A stretch of 63,547 nt of DNA, from assembly GCF_021404545.1 (NCBI RefSeq), contig NZ_JAAWWD010000011.1, positions 1 through 63,547 on the forward strand, read 5' to 3'. The notes beneath the pieces were generated by a model. It did not search any database, had not been told where the DNA came from, and saw only the letters and a list, made by a program, of their open reading frames with translations. The translations under genes and the position numbers were made by a program. Positions 28,076 through 37,322 of the stretch are shown here, one piece after another (position 1 is the stretch's first letter; each line of letters opens with the position of its first letter). The DNA comes from Aestuariivita sp. Its GTDB lineage: Bacteria > Pseudomonadota > Alphaproteobacteria > Rhodobacterales > Rhodobacteraceae.

Positions 28076-29092
28076 TTACCGGAATGGCGGCGAGTACAGC
28101 AGCCCACCGTCGGTCCACTGTGCGTTCAGGCCACGTGCCAGACCGATCGGAGTGCTTTCCCCGATATGCTTGGCAAAGATCTCGCCATAGTTGCCGCCCG
28201 ACATGATCGCGCGCTTGCTCCACTCGGCGTCCAGGCCCAGCATCTCGCCCAGGGTGCCTTCGGTGCCCAGCAGACGGTTGATTTCCGGGTTGTTGGTCCC
28301 GGCGGCCAGCTCGGCGATATTGGTCGACGTGACACCCAGCTCCTCGGCAGTGATCAGCGCATTCAGGGTCCAGCGGACGATATCCGCCCACTCGTTATCA
28401 CCGTGTCGGACCAGCGGGCCCAGCGGCTCTTTCGAGATGATCTCGGGCAGCAGAACGTGATCGCCCGGGTTCTCGAATGTGGCGCGTGTCGCGGCCAGAC
28501 CGGATGCGTCCGTGGTATAGACGTCGCAGGCACCGGCCAGATATTGCTGTTGCGCTTCGGCATTGGTTTCGATCGGCACCGGCTCATAGCTGATGTTGTT
28601 GGCACGGAAGAAATCCGCCAGGTTCAGCTCGGTGGTGGTGCCGGTCTGGATGCACACTGTCGCGCCGTCCAGTTCTTTGGCAGACGACACCCCGAGGTCC
28701 CGAGGCACCATAAAGCCCTGACCGTCATAGTAGTTGATCCCGACGAATTCGAACTTCAGGTCCACATCACGGCTGAAGGTCCAGGTGGTGTTACGCGCCA
28801 GCATGTCGATCTCGCCAGAAGCGAGCGCGGTGAAACGGGTCTTGCCTGTCGTCGGCACGAATTCGACGGCAGTCGGATCGCCCAGGGCCGCTGCTGCGAC
28901 CGCGCGGCAGACCGACACGTCAAAGCCGTTCCATTCGCCATTGGAGTCCGGGGCCGCAAAGCCCACCAGTCCGGTTGTCACACCGCAATTGAGCGTGCCG
29001 CGTGCTTTCACGTCATCCAGCGTGCCTGCCGCGGCAGCACCCGCTGCCAGACCGGCAATGGTGAGCGCGCCAAGAAATACGGTTTTTTTCAT
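28076..29092 (-). CDS. bztA: Amino acid ABC transporter substrate-binding protein BztA
   Basis: A 338-residue periplasmic binding protein with a Sec signal peptide (MKKTVFLGALTIAGLAAGAAAA) and the family-3 solute-binding fold (TLNCGVTTGLVGFA, FDVSVCRAVAAA, FTALASGEIDML, TDASGLAATR). It captures acidic and amide amino acids for BztBCD. The start at 29092 has AGAGG upstream; 25 earlier open codons lack signal character. First gene of the operon. Confidence 0.93.
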   Translation of the reverse strand: MKKTVFLGALTIAGLAAGAAAAGTLDDVKARGTLNCGVTTGLVGFAAPDSNGEWNGFDVSVCRAVAAAALGDPTAVEFVPTTGKTRFTALASGEIDMLARNTTWTFSRDVDLKFEFVGINYYDGQGFMVPRDLGVSSAKELDGATVCIQTGTTTELNLADFFRANNISYEPVPIETNAEAQQQYLAGACDVYTTDASGLAATRATFENPGDHVLLPEIISKEPLGPLVRHGDNEWADIVRWTLNALITAEELGVTSTNIAELAAGTNNPEINRLLGTEGTLGEMLGLDAEWSKRAIMSGGNYGEIFAKHIGESTPIGLARGLNAQWTDGGLLYSPPFR

Positions 29093-29167
29093 CTTTACCT
29101 CTTCCTGATTGTCTACCCGCACATCGGGCAGTTCATCCGACCGTTTATGGTCGGTATGCATAGCCAA

Positions 29168-29187
29168 AAGAGGGGGCCTCCCCTCTT
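29168..29187 (-). promoter_or_regulatory. Hairpin upstream of bztA
   Basis: AAGAGGGG (29168-29175) and CCCCTCTT (29180-29187) form an 8-bp stem with a GCCT loop about 75 bases before the bztA start. It could be a leader hairpin or operator; no specific regulator is recognised. Confidence 0.35.
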
Positions 29188-29303
29188 AATGCGCCCGAGT
29201 GTGATCGGATTCATAAGCAAAGGTCAAGTGCGCGATCATCAAATGAGATGAACAACCCTGGCGCGACCCAAGGTAAACGACAATCCGCGAGGCGATTAGG
29301 CAA

Positions 29304-30008
29304 TCAGCAAATATCGTAGAACGACTTGGCGTGGACAAAGGCCGCGCGTTTGATATTGGCGGCCGCAACCGCCTCGTCATCCCGGCCCCATTGCTCTTGC
29401 TGCCAAAGCTCATCCAGCCGCGACATCCGCCAGACCTCTTCGGCATCGCGCCAGCCGTAGGCCGCCGCAAAGCCAAGGACAAGCGAGCCGCTCAAGGTCA
29501 CCAAATCGTGAAATGCGGCCAACTGAAACGGCGTTTGCGCATGCACACGGTCCGACAGATTTGTCAGAGCCCCGGTGTCTTGTGCCGCATGTATGATGCC
29601 CACGCGCGGGTAGAGCCGCGCGCCCAATGCCTCCGCCGCCCAGTCCAGCGCCGGATCCCAGATCGCGGCTTGCCGCGCCACCAGCTCTTGCGGGTCCTCG
29701 GCGCGGTAGCACAAGAGATCGGCATCACCGTAATCGGCCAGCATCCGCGCGACCTCGGCCTGCTGGAGGCGTACCTTGTCGATGGCGGCATTGGCCGAGC
29801 GGGTAAACGGCATCAGCCGCGGATCGATCTGATCGGTTTGCGCGTCCCATTCCGCCGCGATGGCCTGCGCCATGGCGCGAGTTGGCACGACCAGCCCTGC
29901 CTTGGCGGGTGTCTTTACCGCGCGACCGTCCAGAGCGATGGCAAAGCCCGTGTCCGTTTCTTCAACCTCTGCCTCTTTCCAGAAACGCTTCAGCGCCCAT
30001 TCGCTCAT
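29304..30008 (-). CDS. ATP12 family F1-ATPase assembly chaperone
   Basis: 234 residues of the ATP12 family, found in mitochondria and alphaproteobacteria, which binds the F1 alpha subunit before assembly. Diagnostic stretches are ALDGRAVKTPAKAGLVVPT near residue 25, PFTRSANAAID near 67, DLLCYRAEDP near 97 and LGFAAAYGWRDAEEVW near 180. The start at 30008 overlaps the HAD gene stop by four bases. Confidence 0.92.
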   Translation of the reverse strand: MSEWALKRFWKEAEVEETDTGFAIALDGRAVKTPAKAGLVVPTRAMAQAIAAEWDAQTDQIDPRLMPFTRSANAAIDKVRLQQAEVARMLADYGDADLLCYRAEDPQELVARQAAIWDPALDWAAEALGARLYPRVGIIHAAQDTGALTNLSDRVHAQTPFQLAAFHDLVTLSGSLVLGFAAAYGWRDAEEVWRMSRLDELWQQEQWGRDDEAVAAANIKRAAFVHAKSFYDIC

Positions 30009-30688
30009 CCGGCGATCCTCCATATCTCGTCTATGGCGTCGGGCAGCGCGTCCATGCTGTCCAGAATGCGATCCGCCTGCCTCAGCCGTTCGCGCGCATG
30101 GTACCCCCAACTCACGCCCAGCGCGTGAACGCCCGCGGCGCGGGCCATCTCCATGTCAAACTCGGTATCTCCGATCATCACGGTCTGATGCGGCTCAACC
30201 CCCGTTTCTCGCATCGCCTCTTCGATCATTGCGGGATGCGGTTTGGAAGGGTGATGATCTGCCGTCTGCTGGGTCACAAAAAGACCCTCCAGGCCGTGCC
30301 CCGCGATCAGCGCATCCAGACCGCGCCGGGATTTACCCGTTGCCACACCCAAAAGCGTGCCCGACGCATCGCTGAGCCCATCCAGAACCGCCCGCGCGCC
30401 GGGATAGAGCGGAGAGGATGCTGCCGATCCCGCCGCAGCGCGCAGGGCCATGTAGCTGCCCTTGTAAAGCTCAACCATCCTGGCCCGGACCGCGTCCTCT
30501 ACCCGGGGCGCCAACTCGGCCATGGCGCGCGGCAAAGACAGACCAACGATGGAGAGGATGGATGCGCGATCCGGCACGGGCGCGCCGACGCCCTCGAATG
30601 CCGCGGTCATCGACATGACAATGTCGCCCTGGCTGTCGACCAGCGTTCCGTCCACGTCAAAAAGCACCAGCCGGAGCGGGCCGCTCAT
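30005..30688 (-). CDS. HAD family hydrolase (phosphoglycolate phosphatase-like)
   Basis: 227 residues with all HAD motifs: I LFDVDGTLVDS near residue 9, II VATGKSRRG near 115, III KPHP near 148, IV IGDTEFDMEMA near 171. A helical cap sits between I and II. The substrate is probably a small phosphoester. It overlaps rluC upstream and atp12 downstream by four bases each, so it belongs to the crcB-rluC-HAD-atp12 transcript. Confidence 0.88.
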   Translation of the reverse strand: MSGPLRLVLFDVDGTLVDSQGDIVMSMTAAFEGVGAPVPDRASILSIVGLSLPRAMAELAPRVEDAVRARMVELYKGSYMALRAAAGSAASSPLYPGARAVLDGLSDASGTLLGVATGKSRRGLDALIAGHGLEGLFVTQQTADHHPSKPHPAMIEEAMRETGVEPHQTVMIGDTEFDMEMARAAGVHALGVSWGYHARERLRQADRILDSMDALPDAIDEIWRIAG

Positions 30689-31725
30689 TTCAGATCCTCG
30701 AACGGATCGTCCTTGGCCAGGTCTTCGGTCCAGCCAAACGTCTCCCAACTGTCTTTCATATGCGGCGGCAGCGCTGCGGTGAGGCTGATCGTCTTGCGCG
30801 TCTGCGGGTGTTCAAATGCCAGCCTGCGCGCATGCAGGTGCAGTTTCTTGCTGATCACGCCGCCCAGTTGCGCGCCCCAGCCATCGCCCAGGTTCTCCTG
30901 CCCCGACCCGCCATATTTGCCATCCCCGATGATCGGGTGTCCCAGCTCGGCCATATGCACACGCAACTGATGCGTGCGGCCGGTCACCGGCTCCATCGCG
31001 ACCCAGGCCGCCCTGCTAGCCACCCGGTAGAGCGTCGCATAAAGCGTGCGGGCGCGTTTGGCGCCCGGCGTACTGTCGGTGTCGCGCGGATGCAGCGCGA
31101 TCATCTTTTCGCCCTCGCCCTTGGCCCCATGGCCGCCGGCCTTGACCAGCCCAGTCTTGATCTCGCCCAGATAGGGCGTGGGCACACCGGCGACCAAAGC
31201 CCAGTAGATCTTGCGGGTCTCGCGATGCCGGAACGCCGCCGTCAGCGCGGTCGCCGCGGCACGGGTCCGCGCCAAGACCAGCACGCCAGAGGTATCCTTG
31301 TCCAGCCGGTGCACCAGCCGGGGCTTTTCGTCATAGCCAAAGCGCAACGCTTCGGCCAAACCATCCACATGGCGGGTTTGCCCGCTGCCACCCTGCACCG
31401 GCAGGCCAGGCGGCTTGTTGATCGCCAGAATGTGGTCGTCGCGATAAATCACACAGGCCTGGATCATCCGGGCATCGGCGTCTGAGACAGCGGTGCGCAC
31501 GACCTCGGGTTTGGCATTCTCGGGCAAGGGCGGCAGGCGCACCTCCTGCCCTTCCTCAATCCGGGTGGAGGCTTTGACCCGCCCGCCATTCACCCGCAGC
31601 TCGCCCTTGCGGCACATCTTTTCGATGCGCCCCTGGCCCAGTTGCGGAAAGCGGCGCTTGAGCCAGCGATCGAGACGCTGATCCCCTTCGCCCGCCGAGA
31701 TCGTCACGGTTTGCACACCGCTCAT
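30685..31725 (-). CDS. rluC: RluA-family pseudouridine synthase (RluC-like)
   Basis: 346 residues with an N-terminal S4 RNA-binding domain (QRLDRWLKRRFP, CRKGELRVNGGRV) and a catalytic domain with HRLDKDTSGVLVLAR (catalytic Asp) and GRTHQLRVHMAELGHPIIGD. This layout fits RluC, which modifies U955, U2504 and U2580 of 23S rRNA, though the exact sites are not provable here. The ATG at 31725 overlaps the crcB stop. Confidence 0.88.
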   Translation of the reverse strand: MSGVQTVTISAGEGDQRLDRWLKRRFPQLGQGRIEKMCRKGELRVNGGRVKASTRIEEGQEVRLPPLPENAKPEVVRTAVSDADARMIQACVIYRDDHILAINKPPGLPVQGGSGQTRHVDGLAEALRFGYDEKPRLVHRLDKDTSGVLVLARTRAAATALTAAFRHRETRKIYWALVAGVPTPYLGEIKTGLVKAGGHGAKGEGEKMIALHPRDTDSTPGAKRARTLYATLYRVASRAAWVAMEPVTGRTHQLRVHMAELGHPIIGDGKYGGSGQENLGDGWGAQLGGVISKKLHLHARRLAFEHPQTRKTISLTAALPPHMKDSWETFGWTEDLAKDDPFEDLK

Positions 31726-32102
31726 GCCATTACCCCACGCGCAAGCCACAGGCCCAACATCAACCCCCCCACCGAACCGGCAACCGAAAGCCCGACATAG
31801 AGCCCCGCCAAACCGAACTGCCCGCGTTCCATCAACGTCACCGTCTCCAACGAGAAGGCGGAAAAGGTCGTAAATCCTCCTAGGATGCCCGTTATCACGA
31901 ACGGGTTGAGATAGCTCAGCCCCCGATGCGCCGCGGCCACCACAAAAAGCCCCATCAGGACCGAGCCCAGAATGTTGACGCTGATCACACCCAAAGGAAA
32001 CGCGCCCTGCCCTATGGCGCGGAAAATGCCCACGCCGACCAGATACCGCAGCACCGCGCCAATCGCCCCGCCAAGGGCCACTTGAAGAACCGTCAAAACC
32101 AT
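31722..32102 (-). CDS. crcB: Fluoride exporter CrcB/Fluc
   Basis: 126 residues with four hydrophobic helices and the conserved GGAIGAVLRYLVG, NILGSVLMG and GGFTTFSAFSLE (Na+-binding and polyphenylalanine track region). Fluc forms a dual-topology dimer channel for fluoride. No fluoride riboswitch was recognised upstream. It opens the four-gene overlapping chain. Confidence 0.94.
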   Translation of the reverse strand: MVLTVLQVALGGAIGAVLRYLVGVGIFRAIGQGAFPLGVISVNILGSVLMGLFVVAAAHRGLSYLNPFVITGILGGFTTFSAFSLETVTLMERGQFGLAGLYVGLSVAGSVGGLMLGLWLARGVMA

Positions 32103-32133
32103 CCGCGGTCTGTCGCGCTTTGCCGGGGGGGAG

Positions 32134-33444
32134 TCAAGTTTCCCGCTTGGCCCGGAGCTTGGCGAAGTAATCGAGCCGCTTCTTCAATTCCCGTTCAAAA
32201 CCGCGCTCGACCGGTTGATAGAGGACCGGACGCTTCACCCCGTCGGGGAAGTAGTTCTGTCCGGAAAAGCCATCCTCGGCATCGTGGTCGTAATCGTACC
32301 CCGTTGCATATCCCTGATCCTTCATCAACGCGGTCGGCGCGTTCAGGATATGTTTGGGAGGCGGTTTGCTGCCGGTCTGCTTGGCCAGTTTCATCGACTG
32401 CTTATAGCCGACATAGGTCGCGTTCGACTTTGGTGCCAGCGCCAGATAGGCCACCGCCTGCGCCAGCGCGAGTTCCCCCTCGGGGCTGCCCAACCGCTCA
32501 TAGGTTTCCCAGGCATCCAGGCAGACACGCTGCGCCTGTGGGTCGGCAAGCCCGATATCCTCGATCGCCATGCGGGTGATGCGGCGGGCAAGGTATCGCG
32601 GGTCCTCGCCCCCGTCCAGCATCCGCGACAGCCAGTAGAGCGCCGCGTCCGGGTCCGACCCGCGCACCGATTTATGCAGGGCCGAGATCAGATTGTAATG
32701 CGCGTCCCCCGATTTGTCGTATTGTGCCGCGCGCCGCATCAGCCGCGTGGTCAGCGCATCGGTATCGAGCGGCGCGTCGGTGGCCCACGCCGCCACCTGT
32801 TCGATCAGGTTCAGCGCCGCGCGCCCGTCACCATCGGCCATTTCCTGCAACGCATCGCGTGCATGCCCGGTCAGGGGCAGTTTGCGGCCCAGCTCCTGCT
32901 CTGCGCGTTGGGTCAAAAGCTCGAGATCCGCAAGGCTGAGACGTTCCAGCACCATCACCTGGGCGCGCGACAGGACGGCGGCGTTCAGCTCAAACGACGG
33001 GTTCTCGGTGGTGGCACCCACCAGCAGGATCGTGCCGTCCTCCATATGCGGCAGGAACCCGTCCTGCTGGGCCTTGTTGAACCGGTGGATCTCATCGACA
33101 AAAAGAAGCGTACCCCTGCCCTGGCGGCGGCGCAGGCGCGCAGCCTCGAACACTTTCTTGAGGTCCGGCACCCCGGTGAAAATCGCGCTGATCTGGATAA
33201 AATGCAGATCTGTCTCATCCGCCAAAAGCCGCGCGATGGTCGTCTTGCCCACCCCCGGCGGACCCCAGAGGATCAGCGAGCCAAGACTGCCCGAGGCCAG
33301 CATCACACTGAGCGATCCCTCCGGACCCAAGAGATGCGATTGTCCGATCACCTCCGACAAGGTCTGGGGACGCAGGCGATCGGCGAGCGGCCGGGGCGGC
33401 GCGGGCCCATCGGGCGGGTCGATCTGATCAAAGAGGTCGCCCAA
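32134..33444 (-). CDS. rarA: Replication-associated recombination protein A
   Basis: A 436-residue AAA+ ATPase related to clamp loader subunits that acts at stalled forks (RarA/MgsA/WRNIP1). Walker A GPPGVGKTTIAR near residue 61, Walker B LLFVDEIHRFNK near 111, sensor 1 GATTENPSFE near 139, and the C-terminal MgsA domain with PPKHILNAPTALMK. The start lies three bases after the degP-like gene stop. Confidence 0.94.
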   Translation of the reverse strand: MGDLFDQIDPPDGPAPPRPLADRLRPQTLSEVIGQSHLLGPEGSLSVMLASGSLGSLILWGPPGVGKTTIARLLADETDLHFIQISAIFTGVPDLKKVFEAARLRRRQGRGTLLFVDEIHRFNKAQQDGFLPHMEDGTILLVGATTENPSFELNAAVLSRAQVMVLERLSLADLELLTQRAEQELGRKLPLTGHARDALQEMADGDGRAALNLIEQVAAWATDAPLDTDALTTRLMRRAAQYDKSGDAHYNLISALHKSVRGSDPDAALYWLSRMLDGGEDPRYLARRITRMAIEDIGLADPQAQRVCLDAWETYERLGSPEGELALAQAVAYLALAPKSNATYVGYKQSMKLAKQTGSKPPPKHILNAPTALMKDQGYATGYDYDHDAEDGFSGQNYFPDGVKRPVLYQPVERGFERELKKRLDYFAKLRAKRET

Positions 33445-33447
33445 CGG

Positions 33448-34830
33448 TCAGATCCGAAATCGCAACGCGACACGCTGGCCACCGCGCAGGATATCCATTT
33501 GCACGCGCCGTCCCGGTTGGGTCAGCGCGCGAACTACCGCGCGCGGTGTCGCGGTGACAGTCCCGTTGATACCCAAGATGACGTCGCCCGACCGCGCCCC
33601 GACACGCGCGCCCACCTCGCCGGGATCGGTCACGACCACCCCCTCGATCGAGAGCGGCAGGTTGTAGGCCGCGATGACCGCCGGGTTGACCACCGCCACC
33701 GTCAGGCCCGGCAGCACCGTCCGGTTGCTGAGCTCCTGCGGCACACTGGGGGGCTCATCCGGGGCTGCGATCAGCGCCACATCGACCTCTGCCACGGCAC
33801 CCCGCCTGGTGCGGGTGATTTGGGCGGTCCGGCCCAGACCGGCGACGGCCATGCGAAACACCATCTCGGAGGGGGAGTTCACCTCCTGCCCGTCCACATG
33901 GCTGATCACATCGCCCACGCGGATGCCTGCGGCGGCAAAGGGACTTGCGGCATGCAGATCGGAGATGACGATTCCTTGTGGCACATCGAGGCCCAGAGAC
34001 GCCGCCAGATCGGCATCCACCGGCTGCCCGGCCATTCCGGCCCAGGGGCGCTGGAATGTCTCGGCCCCCGCCGCGGCCTGTTCGACGAACTGTGCCACCA
34101 GATTGGCGGGGATCGCAAAACCGATGCCGTTAGAGCCACCCGAACGTGACAAGATAGACGTGTTGATGCCAATCAGATCGCCATTCACGTCGATCAGCGC
34201 ACCGCCCGAATTGCCCGGGTTGATCGGCGCGTCGGTCTGGAGGAAATACCCCCGCGCATTGCCCATTGCCGCACCAGACCGCGCAAGGCCCGACACGATC
34301 CCACTGGAGACGGTCTGACCCACCCCGAACGGGTTGCCGATGGCCAGGACCAGTTCGCCCACCTCGACCCGGTCACTGTCGCGCAGCCGCAGATAGGGGA
34401 GATCCTCTATCCCCTCCAGCTGGAGGATGGCCAGGTCGCTTTCCTGATCGCCCAAGAGCACGCGGGCGGAGAATTCGCGCCGATCGTTCAGCACCACGCG
34501 GATATCCGTGGCCTGGCCCACCACATGATAATTCGACACCACGATCCCGTCCGGAGACAGGATCACGCCTGAGCCGAGAGAGTTCTGGACGCGAGGACGG
34601 GATGTGCCGAAACCGCGAAAGAACTCTTCAAAGAACGGATCGCCCTGAAACGGGCTCACCCGGCCCGGGCGCACGATCCTGGCGTAGATATTGACGACCG
34701 CCGGGGCGGCTTCCTTGACCAGCGGAGCAAAACCCATCGCGATCTCGGTCTGGCTTTGCGGGACGCGGGTTTCAGCCGGGGATGCCGAAGCGGCACCCAG
34801 TAAAATCAAGGACATCAGAACGCGAAACAT
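33448..34830 (-). CDS. DegP/DegQ-type (HtrA) serine endoprotease
   Basis: A periplasmic quality-control protease of 460 residues. It has a Sec signal peptide (1-19), a trypsin-like domain with catalytic His102 (SNYHVV), Asp132 (ESDLAIL) and Ser208 (NPGNSGGAL), then two PDZ domains (about 240-350 and 370-460). Only DegP/DegQ/MucD type can be assigned. It immediately precedes rarA. Confidence 0.93.
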   Translation of the reverse strand: MFRVLMSLILLGAASASPAETRVPQSQTEIAMGFAPLVKEAAPAVVNIYARIVRPGRVSPFQGDPFFEEFFRGFGTSRPRVQNSLGSGVILSPDGIVVSNYHVVGQATDIRVVLNDRREFSARVLLGDQESDLAILQLEGIEDLPYLRLRDSDRVEVGELVLAIGNPFGVGQTVSSGIVSGLARSGAAMGNARGYFLQTDAPINPGNSGGALIDVNGDLIGINTSILSRSGGSNGIGFAIPANLVAQFVEQAAAGAETFQRPWAGMAGQPVDADLAASLGLDVPQGIVISDLHAASPFAAAGIRVGDVISHVDGQEVNSPSEMVFRMAVAGLGRTAQITRTRRGAVAEVDVALIAAPDEPPSVPQELSNRTVLPGLTVAVVNPAVIAAYNLPLSIEGVVVTDPGEVGARVGARSGDVILGINGTVTATPRAVVRALTQPGRRVQMDILRGGQRVALRFRI

Positions 34831-34905
34831 CGGGAGGCCTTTGGTTGGACTGTGCCTGTCGAGATATGCGGAGCACGTGCGCGGAATGCAAGCGCTGGCG
34901 CCGGT

Positions 34906-34964
34906 TTGGGGGCGCTGCCCCCGGCCCTGCGGGCCTCCCCCGCCGGTATTTTGAAGGAGAAGAA
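34906..34964 (+). repeat. Dispersed double-hairpin repeat, copy 2
   Basis: Same 59-nt length and orientation as the element at 114-172, with an intact GGGGGC-GCT-GCCCCC stem and a GGCCC-TGC-GGGCC stem, and the near-identical tail CCGCCGGTATTTTGAA. It lies between the TauD-type dioxygenase stop and the degP-like start, so transcription of neither gene is obviously ended by it. Confidence 0.65.
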
Positions 34965-34968
34965 GGAT

Positions 34969-36024
34969 CTAGTCGAGCGGCGCGTGCAGCCGGGTTCCTT
35001 TGGTGAGGATGCCACCGCGATTGCCGATCTCGATCGATCCGTAGCGTTGTCGGAAACACTCAGGCAAGGGGCGGTCATCCGGGATGGAAAGCCACAAGCG
35101 CAGCAGATGGCGCCGGTCTGCCCGGTCAGGCCAGTCGCGAAAACCGGTGCGATCATGAAGCTGTGCATGGTTATAGACAAATTGCATATCGCCGGGTTCG
35201 AGCCGCATCGCGATATGCAGATCGGGATCATCGGCCAGCGCGTCGAACATATCCAGCGCCTCGATATGGTCGGGTGTCAGTCGCATGGCGCTGTCGAACC
35301 GCTGGGCGCTGTCGATATACTGGCGCTGGTAAAAGACCGTCAGATACCCTGCGTGCCAGTTGAGTGGTGGGATCGTCATGAAAGGTGCGGCGCCCTCGGG
35401 CACTTCGCCGCGGCGGTCTGTCGCGATAGGGTCGAAAAGCAAGGCCAGCAGATCCGGCCGCGTCGCGCGCATCGCGTTATAGATCGTCTCGGCACTGACC
35501 AGCAGACTGTCACCGCCTTCCATCGCGTCCTTGAGACACAAAAGACCCACCACGTCGGCGCTGTCGGTGTGGAAGGTCTGGCGCGCGCTAGTCTGGTAGA
35601 TGCGCGTATTGGGATCGTCGGCCTTTGCACCGGTATCGCGGACATGGCCCAAGACATGACCGGCCGCATTCTGGGACCTTGCGCTGCCCAGATGGGCTCC
35701 TATGCCGCAGAAGATCGTCGCTGCCTGTCGCTGCGTGTAGCTGTCGGTTGGCAAACCGCGCAGCACCTCGACCCCGATGCCACGCAACAGCCGGGCCTTG
35801 AGCATGGCAAGATGGGTGGCGAAGGTCCTAAGCGGGAAAGTATCGGCCGTGATTTCGCCGATATCGCGGTCCAATGCCAAAAAGCGGTCCGCGGCCTGTT
35901 CCAGATCGGCAATATCGACCTTGCCGAGCGTATAGAGCCATGCCTTCGGCGTCGCCGCCAGATCACGCCCGATCCAGGCTGACGGCCCCGTAAAGCGCTC
36001 AGGAAGCAGCGAGATATCAATCAT
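34969..36024 (-). CDS. TauD/TfdA-family 2-oxoglutarate dioxygenase
   Basis: 351 residues of the clavaminate synthase-like fold. The iron facial triad is visible as HTD in RQTFHTDSADVVG (about 152-154) and the distal His in LHDRTGF (about 308), with the 2OG-binding Arg in RRHLLRLWLS. Its best resemblance is to TauD/TfdA-like proteins acting on small organic acids. No transporter or pathway gene is adjacent, so the substrate is open. Confidence 0.82.
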   Translation of the reverse strand: MIDISLLPERFTGPSAWIGRDLAATPKAWLYTLGKVDIADLEQAADRFLALDRDIGEITADTFPLRTFATHLAMLKARLLRGIGVEVLRGLPTDSYTQRQAATIFCGIGAHLGSARSQNAAGHVLGHVRDTGAKADDPNTRIYQTSARQTFHTDSADVVGLLCLKDAMEGGDSLLVSAETIYNAMRATRPDLLALLFDPIATDRRGEVPEGAAPFMTIPPLNWHAGYLTVFYQRQYIDSAQRFDSAMRLTPDHIEALDMFDALADDPDLHIAMRLEPGDMQFVYNHAQLHDRTGFRDWPDRADRRHLLRLWLSIPDDRPLPECFRQRYGSIEIGNRGGILTKGTRLHAPLD

Positions 36025-36227
36025 GCCAGTGGCCTTCTTCAGACTGTCATCCGAACCCTAACCCTTGCGAATTCCGGAAAGAAAGAGAGCGTCGGCAGGT
36101 TTTTTTGACGCATGCCCTTCCGGCGTGGTCCGGGGCGGCCGATATACATGGTAGAGTGGCGTAAGGTGTGGCCAGGCCTCTGGGCAGGCACGACGCGTCC
36201 GGTGGCATGAAAAAGGGAGCGAATGTG

Positions 36228-36695
36228 ATGGTCGAACTTAAGACGGGCACGTGGGTTGTGGTGACCGACAGTGAGAAGGCCCTGTTCATGCGCAACATAA
36301 CCGATCACGACGACCCCAACCTGAGCATCTTGGAAACCGAGGTCCAAGAAAACCCCCCAACGCGTGAGCAAGGTGCAACCCAAGCCGGGCGCAGGGCCGA
36401 TGGTGGGCCCGGACAACGATCAGCAATGGAAGGGACAGACTGGCACGAATTGGCAAAGGAACGCTTTGCCAAGGATCTGTCGGATATCCTTTACCAGAAG
36501 GCACATAAAGGGGAGTTCAAAGCACTGGTGATTGTCGCGGCCCCCCAGATCCTGGGCGTGTTGCGGGCCGAGATGCACCGGACGGTCACCGAAAAGATCG
36601 TGGCGGAAATCCCCAAGAACATGGCGGGGCATCCCGTTGATAAGATCGAGAAACTGATCAAGTCCGAATTGGATGCGATGGGGTCTGGCAATTGA
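36228..36695 (+). CDS. Host attachment family protein (baeRF-like)
   Basis: 155 residues matching proteins annotated as required for attachment to host cells, now grouped with archaeal release factor-like (baeRF) folds: start LKTGTWVVVTDSEKALF, later FAKDLSDILYQKAHKGEFKALVIVAAPQILGVLR and HPVDKIEKLI. True function is uncertain. ATG 36228 has GGGAG eight bases upstream. It is convergent with rplQ across a terminator. Confidence 0.8.
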   Translation: MVELKTGTWVVVTDSEKALFMRNITDHDDPNLSILETEVQENPPTREQGATQAGRRADGGPGQRSAMEGTDWHELAKERFAKDLSDILYQKAHKGEFKALVIVAAPQILGVLRAEMHRTVTEKIVAEIPKNMAGHPVDKIEKLIKSELDAMGSGN

Positions 36696-36705
36696 CCGGA
36701 AAATC

Positions 36706-36737
36706 AAAAACCGCCGCCCGACGGGATCGGACGGCGG
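36706..36737 (-). terminator. Intrinsic terminator of the alpha operon
   Basis: On the minus strand an 11-bp GC stem (arms 36727-36737 and 36711-36721, one G-U pair) is followed by TTTTTGATTTT. It lies 24 bases after the rplQ stop and ends the rpsM-rpsK-rpoA-rplQ transcript. Confidence 0.9.
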
Positions 36738-36760
36738 CTTAAACCGCTTGGCCGAAGGGT

Positions 36761-37186
36761 TCAGTCCTCTTCGGCGAATGCCTCTTGTTCAGCGGCGCGG
36801 GCCTTGTCGGCGGCCCCTTTGGCATCGACGTCGCGGTCGACGAATTCGATGATCGCCATCGGCGCCATGTCGCCATACCGGAAGCCTGCTTTCAGCACCC
36901 GGACATAGCCGCCCTGGCGGTCCTTATAACGGGGACCCAGCACGTCAAAAAGCTTGGTGACATACTGATCTTCCTTGAGCTTGGCCGCCACCTGACGGCG
37001 GGCGTGCAGATCGCCACGCTTGGCCAGAGTGATCATCTTTTCGATGATCGGGCGCAGTTCCTTGGCCTTGGGCAGGGTTGTCTTGATCTGCTCATGTTCG
37101 ATGAGCGAGCCTGCCATATTCGAGAACAGAGCCTTGCGGTGCTCATGTGTTCGGTTCAGGCGGCGGTACCCACGTGCGTGACGCAT
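36761..37186 (-). CDS. rplQ: 50S ribosomal protein L17
   Basis: Large-subunit protein near the exit tunnel. 141 residues beginning [20 protein letters not shown], with an acidic Ala/Glu-rich C-terminus common in alphaproteobacteria. Last gene of the ribosomal cluster, 136 bases after rpoA and followed by a strong terminator. Confidence 0.97.
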   Translation of the reverse strand: MRHARGYRRLNRTHEHRKALFSNMAGSLIEHEQIKTTLPKAKELRPIIEKMITLAKRGDLHARRQVAAKLKEDQYVTKLFDVLGPRYKDRQGGYVRVLKAGFRYGDMAPMAIIEFVDRDVDAKGAADKARAAEQEAFAEED

Positions 37187-37282
37187 TTTCTTATCTCCTA
37201 TTTGCCCTCTACGGGCGATTTTGCTTTGTCCGGCGGCCGATGCGTGTCAGCCGCTCTCCTTGGGGCGGGTGCCCGGTGTGGA

Positions 37283-37315
37283 TGGCCAAGATGATCTGGG
37301 CGAAAATCTTGGCCA
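37283..37315 (-). other. Hairpin after rpoA
   Basis: TGGCCAAGAT (37283-37292) and ATCTTGGCCA (37306-37315) form a 10-bp stem starting seven bases after the rpoA stop. No U-tract follows, so it may protect the rpoA mRNA end or attenuate rplQ. Confidence 0.45.
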
Positions 37316-37322
37316 ACGAGGC

